This document shows positions 23,968-32,230 of a stretch of 64,000 nucleotides of DNA, one piece after another (the stretch's first letter is position 1; each line of letters opens with the position of its first letter). The notes under the pieces were generated by a model. The model ran no database searches and was not told the origin of the DNA. It saw only the letters and a list, made by a program, of their open reading frames with translations. The position numbers and the translations under genes were made by a program. The stretch comes from JAICXG01 sp036494545 (GTDB lineage: Bacteria; Verrucomicrobiota; Verrucomicrobiia; Chthoniobacterales; UBA10450), in the NCBI GenBank assembly GCA_036494545.1, contig DASXOB010000016.1:1-64000 (forward strand), given 5' to 3'.

Positions 23968-24720
23968 TTAAAGCGATCGCGCCTTGAACTGTCGAATAGC
24001 GTCGCGCAGCTCTGCGGCACGTTCGTAACGTTCGCCAGCGATCGCCCGTTCCATTTCGCGCTCCATCACTTCCAGTTTCGTCAGGGGACGTTTCGCCCGC
24101 ACTTCCTCCAGCCACTCGTCGAGGAAGGCGATTTCAGAACTTTTCGCTTCCAATTCCGGAAAGGATGATTGCTGGAAAAACTCAACGATCCGATCCCGGC
24201 CCTTTTCGATTTCGCGAATGGCTTCGGTGAATTTTCCTTCTCCCAACAAAATGGAAACCCGCGCTCGCGTGTTCATCATGAGCACGTAGGGCCGAAATTG
24301 CTGGAAGCTCCAGACGACATCTTCGCGGTCGCTGTGTTCGTCGACAAACGTGAAGAGATCGAGATTACGTTGCGTGTCGCGGATCACTCCTTCGAACTCA
24401 TCGAGCTGAAATAGACTCAGGTAGCGGTGATAATATTGAATACCCTCCTGCTGCAACTCGCTGCAGTGCTCGGCCGTGAGCTGGTATTCTTCGCCGCGCT
24501 GGGCCGCACGAATCGCCTGTCGTTGATGGTAAACAAGGCAGGACTCACAATTGTGCGGGCGCTGACCATCAGGCCGGCCTTCCATCTCCATCTGGAGCAG
24601 ACCGAGATCGATCCGGAGCTGTAACTTTTCTCGGCCGTCAAGACCGGGGACTTTGCGGACTTTGATCGCACCGGGTTCATGGGACCAGTCTTTTAGCAGG
24701 CTGTTTAGGTCGAGACTCAT
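23968..24720 (-). CDS. UVR-motif protein (McsA-like C-terminus)
   Basis: A 250-residue soluble protein. Residues 35-70 contain DLGLLQMEMEGRPDG followed by a single CESC pair, which could bind metal only with partners. The middle is helical with tetratricopeptide-like character (YYHRYLSLFQLDEFEGVIRDT, ILLGEGKFTEAIREIEKG). The C-terminus (LTKLEVMEREMERAIAGERYERAAELRDAIRQ) is a UVR motif of the UvrB/UvrC/McsA type, used for protein-protein contact. ATG 24720 (MSLDLNSLLKDW) is chosen as the longer frame overlaps the xerD promoter. It is divergent from xerD. Its partner is unknown. Confidence 0.75.
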   Translation of the reverse strand: MSLDLNSLLKDWSHEPGAIKVRKVPGLDGREKLQLRIDLGLLQMEMEGRPDGQRPHNCESCLVYHQRQAIRAAQRGEEYQLTAEHCSELQQEGIQYYHRYLSLFQLDEFEGVIRDTQRNLDLFTFVDEHSDREDVVWSFQQFRPYVLMMNTRARVSILLGEGKFTEAIREIEKGRDRIVEFFQQSSFPELEAKSSEIAFLDEWLEEVRAKRPLTKLEVMEREMERAIAGERYERAAELRDAIRQFKARSL

Positions 24721-24782
24721 CGCAGGAAACAATCGAGTTCGCGGTTGCTTTGTCAACGCGAGCACAGATAGCGTGGATCGCG

Positions 24783-25688
24783 ATGGAGGAAGAGATCGAG
24801 GCTTTCATTCGCTATCTCGCGGTCGAGCGGGGTTTGTCGGAAAATTATCAGCTCTCCACCCAGCGATCGTTAGGGGAATTTGCTCAGTGGTGCACGCAGC
24901 GAAAGCAGATCACGCGGGCGCAACAGGTGGGGTTGCCCCTGGTGAGTGAATACCTGGCGGAACGGAAACGTGGCGGACTCGCCGCTTCCTCGATCAAACT
25001 CATCGTGGTGGCCTTGAAGGTCTTCTTTCGTTTCGCCAGCGCGCGCGGCTTTGTGATCAAGGATCCTACTGAGTCGTTAGGGCTGCCGCGAATCGAGCGC
25101 TACTTACCGGAGACCTTGAATGAGTTGCAGGTCGAGCAATTGCTCGAAAGCGTGGACATGAAGGAGCCTTTCGGACTGCGAGACAGGGCAATGCTGGAAT
25201 TGCTCTACGCGAGCGGGCTTCGCATCTCGGAGTTGGCGGGAGCGAAGCTGGAAAATCTCGATCTGAAGAGTGGCGTTGTTCGCGTGACCGGAAAAGGCAA
25301 TAAGACACGGATTGTGCCGGTGGGGCGCAAGGCTTGCGCGGCGCTCGCTGCTTACCTCGACGAGCAGCGACCACGTTTGGTCAAACGCCGGAGCGGAAGT
25401 GAGATTTTTTTATCCGCGCGTGGCGGTCGCCTAACGACGGTACGCATATGGCAGATTGTGAAGGCGGTCGCCCGACGCTCCGGCCTGGAGGCAAACGTCT
25501 ACCCGCATCTCTTGCGGCACAGTTTTGCCACGCATTTGCTAGGCAATGGTGCGGACCTGCGCATCATCCAGGAGATGCTTGGGCATGCCGACATTTCGAC
25601 CACGCAAGTTTACACGCACGTCGATCAGCAACGGTTGAAGGCGGTCCATCACAAGTATCATCCGCGCGCCAGAATCCGATCAGGCTAG
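24783..25688 (+). CDS. xerD: Tyrosine recombinase XerD/XerC
   Basis: A 301-residue site-specific recombinase that would act at dif to resolve chromosome dimers. An N-terminal SAM-like core-binding domain (2-90) precedes the catalytic domain, in which all active residues are visible: Arg147 (ASGLRISEL), Lys171 (GKGNKTR), His242 and Arg245 (HLLRHSFATHLL), His268 (GHADISTTQ) and nucleophile Tyr277 (VYTHV). Size and the absence of integron- or phage-type extensions favour a housekeeping Xer protein. ATG 24783 is preferred to 24750. Its end overlaps the convergent FIST gene by four bases. Three word copies or near-copies lie inside. Confidence 0.92.
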   Translation: MEEEIEAFIRYLAVERGLSENYQLSTQRSLGEFAQWCTQRKQITRAQQVGLPLVSEYLAERKRGGLAASSIKLIVVALKVFFRFASARGFVIKDPTESLGLPRIERYLPETLNELQVEQLLESVDMKEPFGLRDRAMLELLYASGLRISELAGAKLENLDLKSGVVRVTGKGNKTRIVPVGRKACAALAAYLDEQRPRLVKRRSGSEIFLSARGGRLTTVRIWQIVKAVARRSGLEANVYPHLLRHSFATHLLGNGADLRIIQEMLGHADISTTQVYTHVDQQRLKAVHHKYHPRARIRSG

Positions 25689-26854
25689 GCGCAGAATAAG
25701 GCTACCGAGGCAGTGTAGCCGTGGAGATAGCTGGCGCGACCGATCGGGCCGATCTCGCCATTGCAAAAGAAGCCCGCGCTTGGGACTGGACCGAAAATTT
25801 CGGCGAGGGTGGCAGCGTCGTGATTTGGGATGCCAAAAAATCGCTGGCCGCGACCGTTGCAGGAAAAAATGAGCGAAGCAAAGGGCTCACAGCCTTGCAA
25901 GCCATTCACCGTGGCCAGCTCCACCAGATCCGTGTGCGCGGTGCCCTTGTCTCGTAGCTGATATTGAAGAGTCTGTCCGGTCCGGGCGCGCGCACCGATC
26001 GCGACCGCGCCGGTTTGCGGATCGGCGCCTAACAAATTCCGCACTAGAAAGTCGCCGCGCTTTAACTCGGCGACATATTCGGAAGCGGCGATACCGGCGA
26101 AAAGATTGCCACGCGCGCGCTCTTTTTCGTTATCGGAAAGGGCGTTGAAGGTTTCGCTAAGGACCTGATAAGCCGGTCGCGAGCCGAGGGAGTAAACGAG
26201 ATTCTCTTCCGCCTGGGTGATGGTAAAAGGCTCACCCACAGGCTTGCAACCCTGACTAACGATGGTGCGAATCCTTGTTCCTTTGACAGCCAGCGCAAGG
26301 GCAGCGGCGTCGATGGTCCTGCCGTCAAGGAGGAGAGCGTTTTCACCTGGACCATTAATCCCGCTGGCCAACCCGCCGATGCTCGGCGAATCGGGGAAAG
26401 CTACGTTCCATTCTGCCAGCCAACGTTCCAACTCAGGCGCAAAAGGGTTCGCCAAAACAATCCAGGAATCGACGTCCTGCGGACTAAGACCGGTTTCCAT
26501 CTGCCAATAGGCTGGACCGGTCGATTCTTCGATTTGTTCGTTTGAAATGACGACCGGTGTAACCTTTGTCTCCTCCAACCTGACGAGAAGGAGCGACATG
26601 CCAGCGGCGCCTTCCGCTTCGCACTTCAGGCCGATGAGCCCGCCGCTAACAGCGCCGATGAGGAGCGGAATGCGGCCATGCAGCCTAACGAGATCCAGAA
26701 CTTCAGCGATTTGAGGCAGCCAGCTGGCGGAGAGAAAAAGAAAGCCACACGTCGGTTGCCCACCACAGTTGGCGAGCGCCTCTTCCGCGGCCGTCACGAC
26801 AGCGCTCTCGTGGAAACGGCCGAGAACGAGTTGTGAGCCCGCACATTTTTTCAT
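25685..26854 (-). CDS. FIST-domain sensory protein
   Basis: A 389-residue protein with a FIST N domain (about 1-200, including IGAVSGGLIG and FPDSPSIGGLASG) and a FIST C domain (about 215-370, including VSQGCKPVGEPFTIT, YVAELKRGDFLVRNLLG and FGVPN-like FGIPNHDA). FIST domains are thought to bind small ligands such as amino acids and usually feed signalling proteins. No kinase, cyclase or methyl-accepting domain is attached or encoded next to it. It has no signal peptide or membrane helix and so should be cytoplasmic. Ligand and partner are unknown. Confidence 0.85.
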   Translation of the reverse strand: MKKCAGSQLVLGRFHESAVVTAAEEALANCGGQPTCGFLFLSASWLPQIAEVLDLVRLHGRIPLLIGAVSGGLIGLKCEAEGAAGMSLLLVRLEETKVTPVVISNEQIEESTGPAYWQMETGLSPQDVDSWIVLANPFAPELERWLAEWNVAFPDSPSIGGLASGINGPGENALLLDGRTIDAAALALAVKGTRIRTIVSQGCKPVGEPFTITQAEENLVYSLGSRPAYQVLSETFNALSDNEKERARGNLFAGIAASEYVAELKRGDFLVRNLLGADPQTGAVAIGARARTGQTLQYQLRDKGTAHTDLVELATVNGLQGCEPFASLIFSCNGRGQRFFGIPNHDAATLAEIFGPVPSAGFFCNGEIGPIGRASYLHGYTASVALFCA

Positions 26855-26936
26855 GCATGGAGATCGTCGATGCGGCGCGAAATGTCGAGCGCGCGCCGAG
26901 GCTCGCGGCGGCGCGATTTGATGCGAGACTCCGCCG

Positions 26937-28730
26937 ATGAAAAAATTTCTCGCGCTGATCGCAATCGCGCTCGTCGTCGCGGCCGCGGTCTGGGTGACGC
27001 TGCGGATCCAGATCGCGAATCAGCTGGCGAAAGTGCCGGATCTGTTGCCTGAGTCGACGTTGTTACTGGCACAGGCGAGCGTACCGATGCGCACGCGTGA
27101 GCGCTGGCACCAGAGCGAACTTTATCAAATCTGGCGGGAACCTGCGGTGCAAGCGTGGTTGCAACGCCCACTCGCAAAATTACCACGAGATCAATCGAGC
27201 CACCAAACGCTGGACGAATTTCTGCAACTCGGCCCGAATCATCTCTTTCTCGCCCTCACCTCCCTGGAAAAAAACGAGCCGGTGGTCATCGGCGGCTTTC
27301 ATTTCGAAGCCACAGAGGCAAAAGCCCGGCAATTCATCGCCCAGCGCGAAGCGAATTGGTGGCCGAAATCGAGCGGCGCGAAACACACAATGCTCGTCTA
27401 CGAACAACATTCGATCGAGGTGGTGGCTCTCGGTAATCTCACTTACACGAGCGTCTACCATAATCATTGGTTCTTTGCCTCGAACGACCTTGCGACCTTG
27501 AAGGCTTTGCTCGACCGAACGCGTCGCCGCGGCGAACAAACGAACGGTTCCCTAGAGGAAAATCCGCATTTCGCAGCAGCCACCAAACATCTGGGAAGGG
27601 ACTATGATGCTTTGCTCTACGTTGATCCTCAGCCGTTCGTGCAAAAGCTGAGTCTTCTTTTGGCGATGGCGGAACAGCCGCTCGCCACAGCTGAACTGGA
27701 ACGCCTGAAATCAGTGCGCAGCTTCGCGACCACCTTCGGATTTCAGCACAGCAAAATGCGCGAAGTCGATTTTCTGGAAATGCCGCGGACCGAATCCAAA
27801 GAGAAGTTGATGCAACCTCTCCTGAAGGCAGCGACAACCGATACTTTTCTTTACACGGTTTCAGAATTGCATTGGCCGCCAAACTTTCTCGCCCTGTCGA
27901 CCGGACCGACTCAGGGCGTTATGGCGTGGCTGCGAGACTTTGCACAAACGTTGAGCTCCCATGGAATCTCCACTGACGAAATACGGGCCGCATTTGGCGA
28001 ACAGGCGGAAACAAGTGGCATCTGGGCGCAGGACGCGCAGTGGCCGGCGTTTCTTGCAGCGGTGCCGGTGAAAGACGCGGCCCGCGCACGCAAAATCGCT
28101 GACGAGCTCGCAACCATGGAAGTGGCCGGCGCAGGTTGGACCAGAACGGAGGAAAACGGTTCGACCTTCTACAGCGCGCAAATTTTCGGCGGAATACTAC
28201 CACTCAGCCTGACGATGGCCCTGAATGACCACCTATTCGTTCTCGGTTTGGACCGGGCCGCGGCGAAAACAGCGCTCGGTGGAGCGATTCCGCCGAATGG
28301 TGGCCTTGGAAAAAGCCAAACTTTTCGCGATGCGGCCGCGTTGGTGCCGGGAGGTGAGTCGGCCTTCAATTATGTTGATACAAAGTTGCTCTACGAGCGG
28401 CTGGATCCGGCGATTCGTCCGCTTTTGACCATGGGCGCGACACTTTATCCCGCCTGGAACAAGACCGTCGACCTGGCAAAGTTTCCGCCGCCCGAGGCGA
28501 TCACGAAGCATCTATCCCCTATTGTGATGTCGCAGCGCTACGAAAACGATGGCTACGTGACGGAGTCGATTGGACCGGTGACGTTTCGGCAGGCGACCGT
28601 CGGCATCGCGGCGGCGGTAATTGGCTCAGTCGAATATTTTCACGCGGGACTAAAGGTACCTGCTCTGGCCAACCCGACGACTTCGCCTTCTTCTTCGCCT
28701 GCGGCAAGTCCAAGTCCGAGCCCGCTTTAG
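26937..28730 (+). CDS. Membrane-anchored exported protein, DUF3352-like
   Basis: A 597-residue protein with an N-terminal uncleaved anchor or signal (KKFLALIAIALVVAAAVWVTL) and a large periplasmic part. Repeated patterns such as LLPESTLLLAQASV, DYDALLYVDPQPF, FYSAQIFGGILPLSLTMALNDHLFVLGLD and SAFNYVDTKLLYERL resemble DUF3352-type proteins, in which related domains recur along the chain. A serine/proline tail (TSPSSSPAASPSPSPL) ends the protein. No enzyme motif is visible. It is probably an envelope protein of unknown function. No copy of the GCCTAACGA word occurs in it or up to 31068. Confidence 0.7.
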   Translation: MKKFLALIAIALVVAAAVWVTLRIQIANQLAKVPDLLPESTLLLAQASVPMRTRERWHQSELYQIWREPAVQAWLQRPLAKLPRDQSSHQTLDEFLQLGPNHLFLALTSLEKNEPVVIGGFHFEATEAKARQFIAQREANWWPKSSGAKHTMLVYEQHSIEVVALGNLTYTSVYHNHWFFASNDLATLKALLDRTRRRGEQTNGSLEENPHFAAATKHLGRDYDALLYVDPQPFVQKLSLLLAMAEQPLATAELERLKSVRSFATTFGFQHSKMREVDFLEMPRTESKEKLMQPLLKAATTDTFLYTVSELHWPPNFLALSTGPTQGVMAWLRDFAQTLSSHGISTDEIRAAFGEQAETSGIWAQDAQWPAFLAAVPVKDAARARKIADELATMEVAGAGWTRTEENGSTFYSAQIFGGILPLSLTMALNDHLFVLGLDRAAAKTALGGAIPPNGGLGKSQTFRDAAALVPGGESAFNYVDTKLLYERLDPAIRPLLTMGATLYPAWNKTVDLAKFPPPEAITKHLSPIVMSQRYENDGYVTESIGPVTFRQATVGIAAAVIGSVEYFHAGLKVPALANPTTSPSSSPAASPSPSPL

Positions 28731-28858
28731 GGAAAATCCCGCCGCGGCCTCCCGCGCTGGAGCTGCTGCGCCAGAATCGCACACAGCGAGGAAGTTATTT
28801 TTCGCGCAAACGAGAAAACAGCTGCGGTTCGCGCAAGATATGTTATCGTTTGCGCCCT

Positions 28859-29179
28859 ATGGCCATCCTGAAAAAGAATGCATTCTCTCGTCGCGTGCCA
28901 GATCTCGTTACCGAGGAATTGGTCGCCGTTCTCTCCCGGCGCACTTCCTTCGAGTTCAAGCAGCTTTTCGAGATTCTCCACGAAAACCTGCGAGCTCGGA
29001 ATGCGGCCAGCGGAGGTGAGGAAATGTTGCGTCTGCGCGCCTACGAGAAACTGCAAAATCTTGTCGCACGCGGGATGGTAAAAAAGAACGGCAAAAAATA
29101 TCGTGGCCTTCCCTCGGCTCTGGCCAAGGCCCTGATTCCGGCGAACGGTCACATTCCAGCGGCAACGACCTCGCGTTAG
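28859..29179 (+). CDS. Small basic winged-helix-like protein
   Basis: A 106-residue basic protein. The middle (EFKQLFEILHENLRARN and LRAYEKLQNLVARGMVKKNG) reads as helices followed by KKYRGL, the pattern of a winged helix with its wing, so DNA or RNA binding is possible. I cannot name a family. ATG 28859 (MAILKKNAFSRRV) is used; a start nine bases earlier is possible. It lies 28 bp before nuoA in the same direction and may share its transcript. Confidence 0.6.
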   Translation: MAILKKNAFSRRVPDLVTEELVAVLSRRTSFEFKQLFEILHENLRARNAASGGEEMLRLRAYEKLQNLVARGMVKKNGKKYRGLPSALAKALIPANGHIPAATTSR

Positions 29180-29207
29180 AAGCCGCCGCGGCGAGCGATT
29201 TGAGCTC

Positions 29208-29579
29208 ATGATCCGCGAATACATTCCCATCCTTCTCCAAGCTGTGGTGGCGATTGGGTTTGCTGTCAGCGCCCTGATCATGAGCGTCTTGCTTGGGAAG
29301 TCCGGAGTGCGCAATCGCACGAAAGATTCGGCCTATGAGTGCGGCATGGTGCCGCAGGGAGAAGCGCAGCCGCGCTTCAGCGTGAAGTTTTATCTCGTGG
29401 CGATGCTTTTCATCCTTTTCGATCTCGAGATTGTCTTCATGTACCCATGGGCGGTAGTTTATCGGGATGCGATCGCACACAGCTACGTCATCTTTTGGAG
29501 CATGCTGAGCTTCGTTTCGATCCTGATGGTTGGCTATGTCTATGCCCTGAAAAAAGGGGCGCTCGATTGGAAAACGTAG
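29208..29579 (+). CDS. nuoA: NADH-quinone oxidoreductase subunit A
   Basis: A 123-residue complex I subunit with three membrane helices (about 9-30, 63-85, 93-115). The conserved loop has YECGMVPQG (42-50) and the second helix FYLVAMLFILFDLEIVFMYPWA (about 61-82), whose acidic residues lie near the quinone channel. In most bacteria nuoA heads a nuoA-N operon; here the next gene is a carboxylate-amine ligase on the same strand and no nuoB follows. Either the operon is split in this organism or this is an extra copy. The sequence looks intact and functional. Confidence 0.92.
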   Translation: MIREYIPILLQAVVAIGFAVSALIMSVLLGKSGVRNRTKDSAYECGMVPQGEAQPRFSVKFYLVAMLFILFDLEIVFMYPWAVVYRDAIAHSYVIFWSMLSFVSILMVGYVYALKKGALDWKT

Positions 29580-29728
29580 CCCCTGCCTGAGACAACCAGC
29601 ACCTCGAACAAAGACGCAGTAATCTCTTTTGGAATCATCTTCCCACCTTGTCCCATGAACTTTGGCCATGGAACGGGCCTCTCGACAGTTGCGCGGCTCA
29701 TCGACTTGGCGATTCTTCCTAAAGGTCA

Positions 29729-30868
29729 ATGAGCGCGCCGAATCACATCTTCACTCTCGGCATAGAGGAAGAATTCCAAATCATTGATCCGGTCACAAGG
29801 GAGCTGCGTTCTCACATCCAGGAGATTCTCGGCGAAGGCAAAGTGACCCTAAAGGAGCAAATCAAGCCTGAAATGCACCAGTCGGTTGTCGAGCTGGGCA
29901 CTGACGTTTGTGGCGATATGAACAAAGCGCGTGAGCAAGTCATCGCTCTGCGCGGACATCTTGCCCGCACCGCTGCCCGGGCCGGGCTCAAGATCGCTTC
30001 CGCTGGCACGCATCCCTTCTCTCACTGGTTCGACCAGCACATCACAGAAGGCGAGCGCTATGCCACGATCGTGAAGGACATGCAGCAGGTCGCGCGCGCC
30101 AATCTCATCTTCGGCCTGCACGTTCATGTGGGAATTCCAAACCGCGAAACGGCGATTCACGTCATGAACCAGATGCGTTATTTCCTCCCGCATCTTTACG
30201 CGCTCTCGACCAACTCGCCGTTTTGGGTCGGGCGCAACACGGGCCTGAAGGGTTACCGGCTCAAAGTCTTTGAGCGCTTCCCGCGCACCGGCATGCCTGA
30301 TGCCTTCGAAAGTTTGTCCGAGTATGAAGATTTCACCAAGCTGCTCATTAAAACGGGGTGCATTGATAATCCGAAAAAAATCTGGTGGGACATTCGGCTT
30401 CATCCATTCTTCGACACGTTGGAAGTCCGTATCTGCGACGCACAGTCGCGCGTCGACGATACGATGGCATTGGCGGCCTTGATCCAGGCGATCGTCGCCC
30501 GGCTCTTCAAGTTGCTCTGGCAAAACACGACTTTCCGCGTCTATCGCCGTCGTCTCATCGATGAAAATCGATGGCGCGCCTCGCGCTATGGATTAGAAGG
30601 AAATTTGATCGATTTCGGGCAGGAATGTGAGGTGCCCATTCGTGATTTGATGGAGGAGCTATTGCAGTTTGTCGGCACAGAGGTCGACGAACTTGGCACC
30701 CAACGTGAGATCGAACACGTGCGTAAAATCCTGCGCGAAGGCACCGGCGCAGATCGCCAGATTGCCGCCTGGGAACGCGAACACAACATGCATGACGTCG
30801 TCGATCATCTCGTCAGGGAGACTTACGAAGGTCTCGATTTCAAATTGGCGGACGCGGTTAACGCATAA
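29729..30868 (+). CDS. ybdK: YbdK-type carboxylate-amine ligase (GCS2 family)
   Basis: A 379-residue ATP-dependent ligase of the GCS2 family. Typical segments are TLGIEEEFQIIDP (9-21, metal and substrate acid residues), HQSVVELGTDVC (50-61), ASAGTHPFSHW, FGLHVHVG (metal-binding His), IWWDIRLHPFFDTLEVRICD and AWEREHNMHDVVDHL. The family includes YbdK, a weak gamma-glutamate-cysteine ligase, and EgtA-like enzymes. It may make gamma-glutamylcysteine or a related amide in the cytoplasm; with no glutathione synthetase adjacent, the true product is open. It lies 149 bp after nuoA. Confidence 0.88.
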   Translation: MSAPNHIFTLGIEEEFQIIDPVTRELRSHIQEILGEGKVTLKEQIKPEMHQSVVELGTDVCGDMNKAREQVIALRGHLARTAARAGLKIASAGTHPFSHWFDQHITEGERYATIVKDMQQVARANLIFGLHVHVGIPNRETAIHVMNQMRYFLPHLYALSTNSPFWVGRNTGLKGYRLKVFERFPRTGMPDAFESLSEYEDFTKLLIKTGCIDNPKKIWWDIRLHPFFDTLEVRICDAQSRVDDTMALAALIQAIVARLFKLLWQNTTFRVYRRRLIDENRWRASRYGLEGNLIDFGQECEVPIRDLMEELLQFVGTEVDELGTQREIEHVRKILREGTGADRQIAAWEREHNMHDVVDHLVRETYEGLDFKLADAVNA

Positions 30869-30981
30869 GGGGCCTGGCCGGCGCGGGGCCGCGCTATTCT
30901 GGACACAATTCTCCGCATCGGCGGCTATGAAACGTCCGCTGGTTGCCCGGACTGCGATTTCGCGCTACAGCTGACAACTTT

Positions 30982-32001
30982 ATGCCCGATCGCATCTACC
31001 ATGATTCTGTCGATCCCGAATTGATTCCCGGTGCTCGCAATGCGATCGAGGTCTGCCTGCGTCTTCAGCCTAACGAACGCATCACAATAATCACCGATGC
31101 AGCTACGCGCGAAATTGCTGCCGCCCTGCAAAAAGAAGTGGAACGCATCGGGAGTGACTACAGCCTATTCGTGCTCGAGCATCACGCGCGACGCCCGCTC
31201 CAATTCATGCCCGAGGCCATACTCGATAATCTCGCTACTTCGCAGGTGTCGATCTTTGCCGCGCAATCGCAGACGGGAGAACTCGGTTCGCGCATGCAGA
31301 TGAGCGATGTCGTCAACCACTACCACATCCGCCATGGCCACATGGTGAACATCAATCGCGAGATCATGCTCGAAGGAATGCGGGCCGATTTCCTCAAGAT
31401 CGATGAGCTAAGCCAGCGACTGGTCGAACGCGCGCGGAAGGCGCGGCGCGTGACTTGCAAGACGCATAACGGAACCGATTTTGTGGCCGAGCTCTCGCCC
31501 AAGCTGAAGTGGCTCAAGACGAGCGGAATTATCACGAAGGACAAATGGGGCAACCTGCCGGGTGGCGAAATTTTCACCTCACCCATGAACACGAACGGCG
31601 TTTTCGTCGTCGATGGCGTTGTCGGGGATTATCTTTGTGAACGCTACGGCGACCTGAAGGACACACCCCTAACGATCGAAGTGGAAAACAACCGCATCGT
31701 TGATCTCCAATCGGAAAACAAGGATCTATGCGACGATTTTCGTCTTTACACGAGCACAGACGAAAACAGCAACCGGGTGGGCGAGTTCGCCGTCGGGACC
31801 AATACCGCCTGCACCCACATCATCGGTAACATTCTCCAGGACGAAAAGATTCCCGGAATCCACATCGCCTTTGGTCATCCTTACGCCGAGCACACTGGCC
31901 AGAACTGGATTTCCAAGACCCACATCGATTGCGTCGGCCGAGAATTCGACATCTGGTTCGACGGCGAGCAGGTCATGGAGCGCGGCCGCTTTCTCGTTTA
32001 G
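30982..32001 (+). CDS. Aminopeptidase T/leucyl aminopeptidase-like (M29-type) protein
   Basis: A 339-residue cytoplasmic protein of the COG2309 aminopeptidase group. Recognisable parts are IPGARNAIEVCLRLQPNERI at the start, GTDFVAELSPKLKW in the middle, GNLPGGEIFTSPMNTNGVFVVDG (typical EVxTAP-like metal-ligand region), and the C-terminal GTNTACTHIIGN, HIAFGHPYAEHTGQN and KTHIDCVG with metal-binding Glu/His/Asp. It would remove N-terminal residues from peptides. ATG 30982 (MPDRIYHDSVDPE) is chosen over 30943. One exact word (31068, encoding PNE) and one near-copy (31667) lie inside. Confidence 0.8.
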   Translation: MPDRIYHDSVDPELIPGARNAIEVCLRLQPNERITIITDAATREIAAALQKEVERIGSDYSLFVLEHHARRPLQFMPEAILDNLATSQVSIFAAQSQTGELGSRMQMSDVVNHYHIRHGHMVNINREIMLEGMRADFLKIDELSQRLVERARKARRVTCKTHNGTDFVAELSPKLKWLKTSGIITKDKWGNLPGGEIFTSPMNTNGVFVVDGVVGDYLCERYGDLKDTPLTIEVENNRIVDLQSENKDLCDDFRLYTSTDENSNRVGEFAVGTNTACTHIIGNILQDEKIPGIHIAFGHPYAEHTGQNWISKTHIDCVGREFDIWFDGEQVMERGRFLV

Positions 32002-32230
32002 TCAACGAGCGTTCTCCCTCAGTCGTGGCCAGCGCCGGCCTTGAAGAGCCGTCTCTGCTTTGGAAGACTCATTCTTTTTGAGCGAGATAGGAACAATAGT
32101 TAGCCTTAAAAGCGTACCGACTTATACTCGTTAGGCTCTGGATTTTCGGGGATGCTAACTCGCCAGAAAGCTTGCTGAATTTCGTGCTTTGAGCTTGGCA
32201 CGACCAGCATTGCTCGCTAAAGACTCGGCG

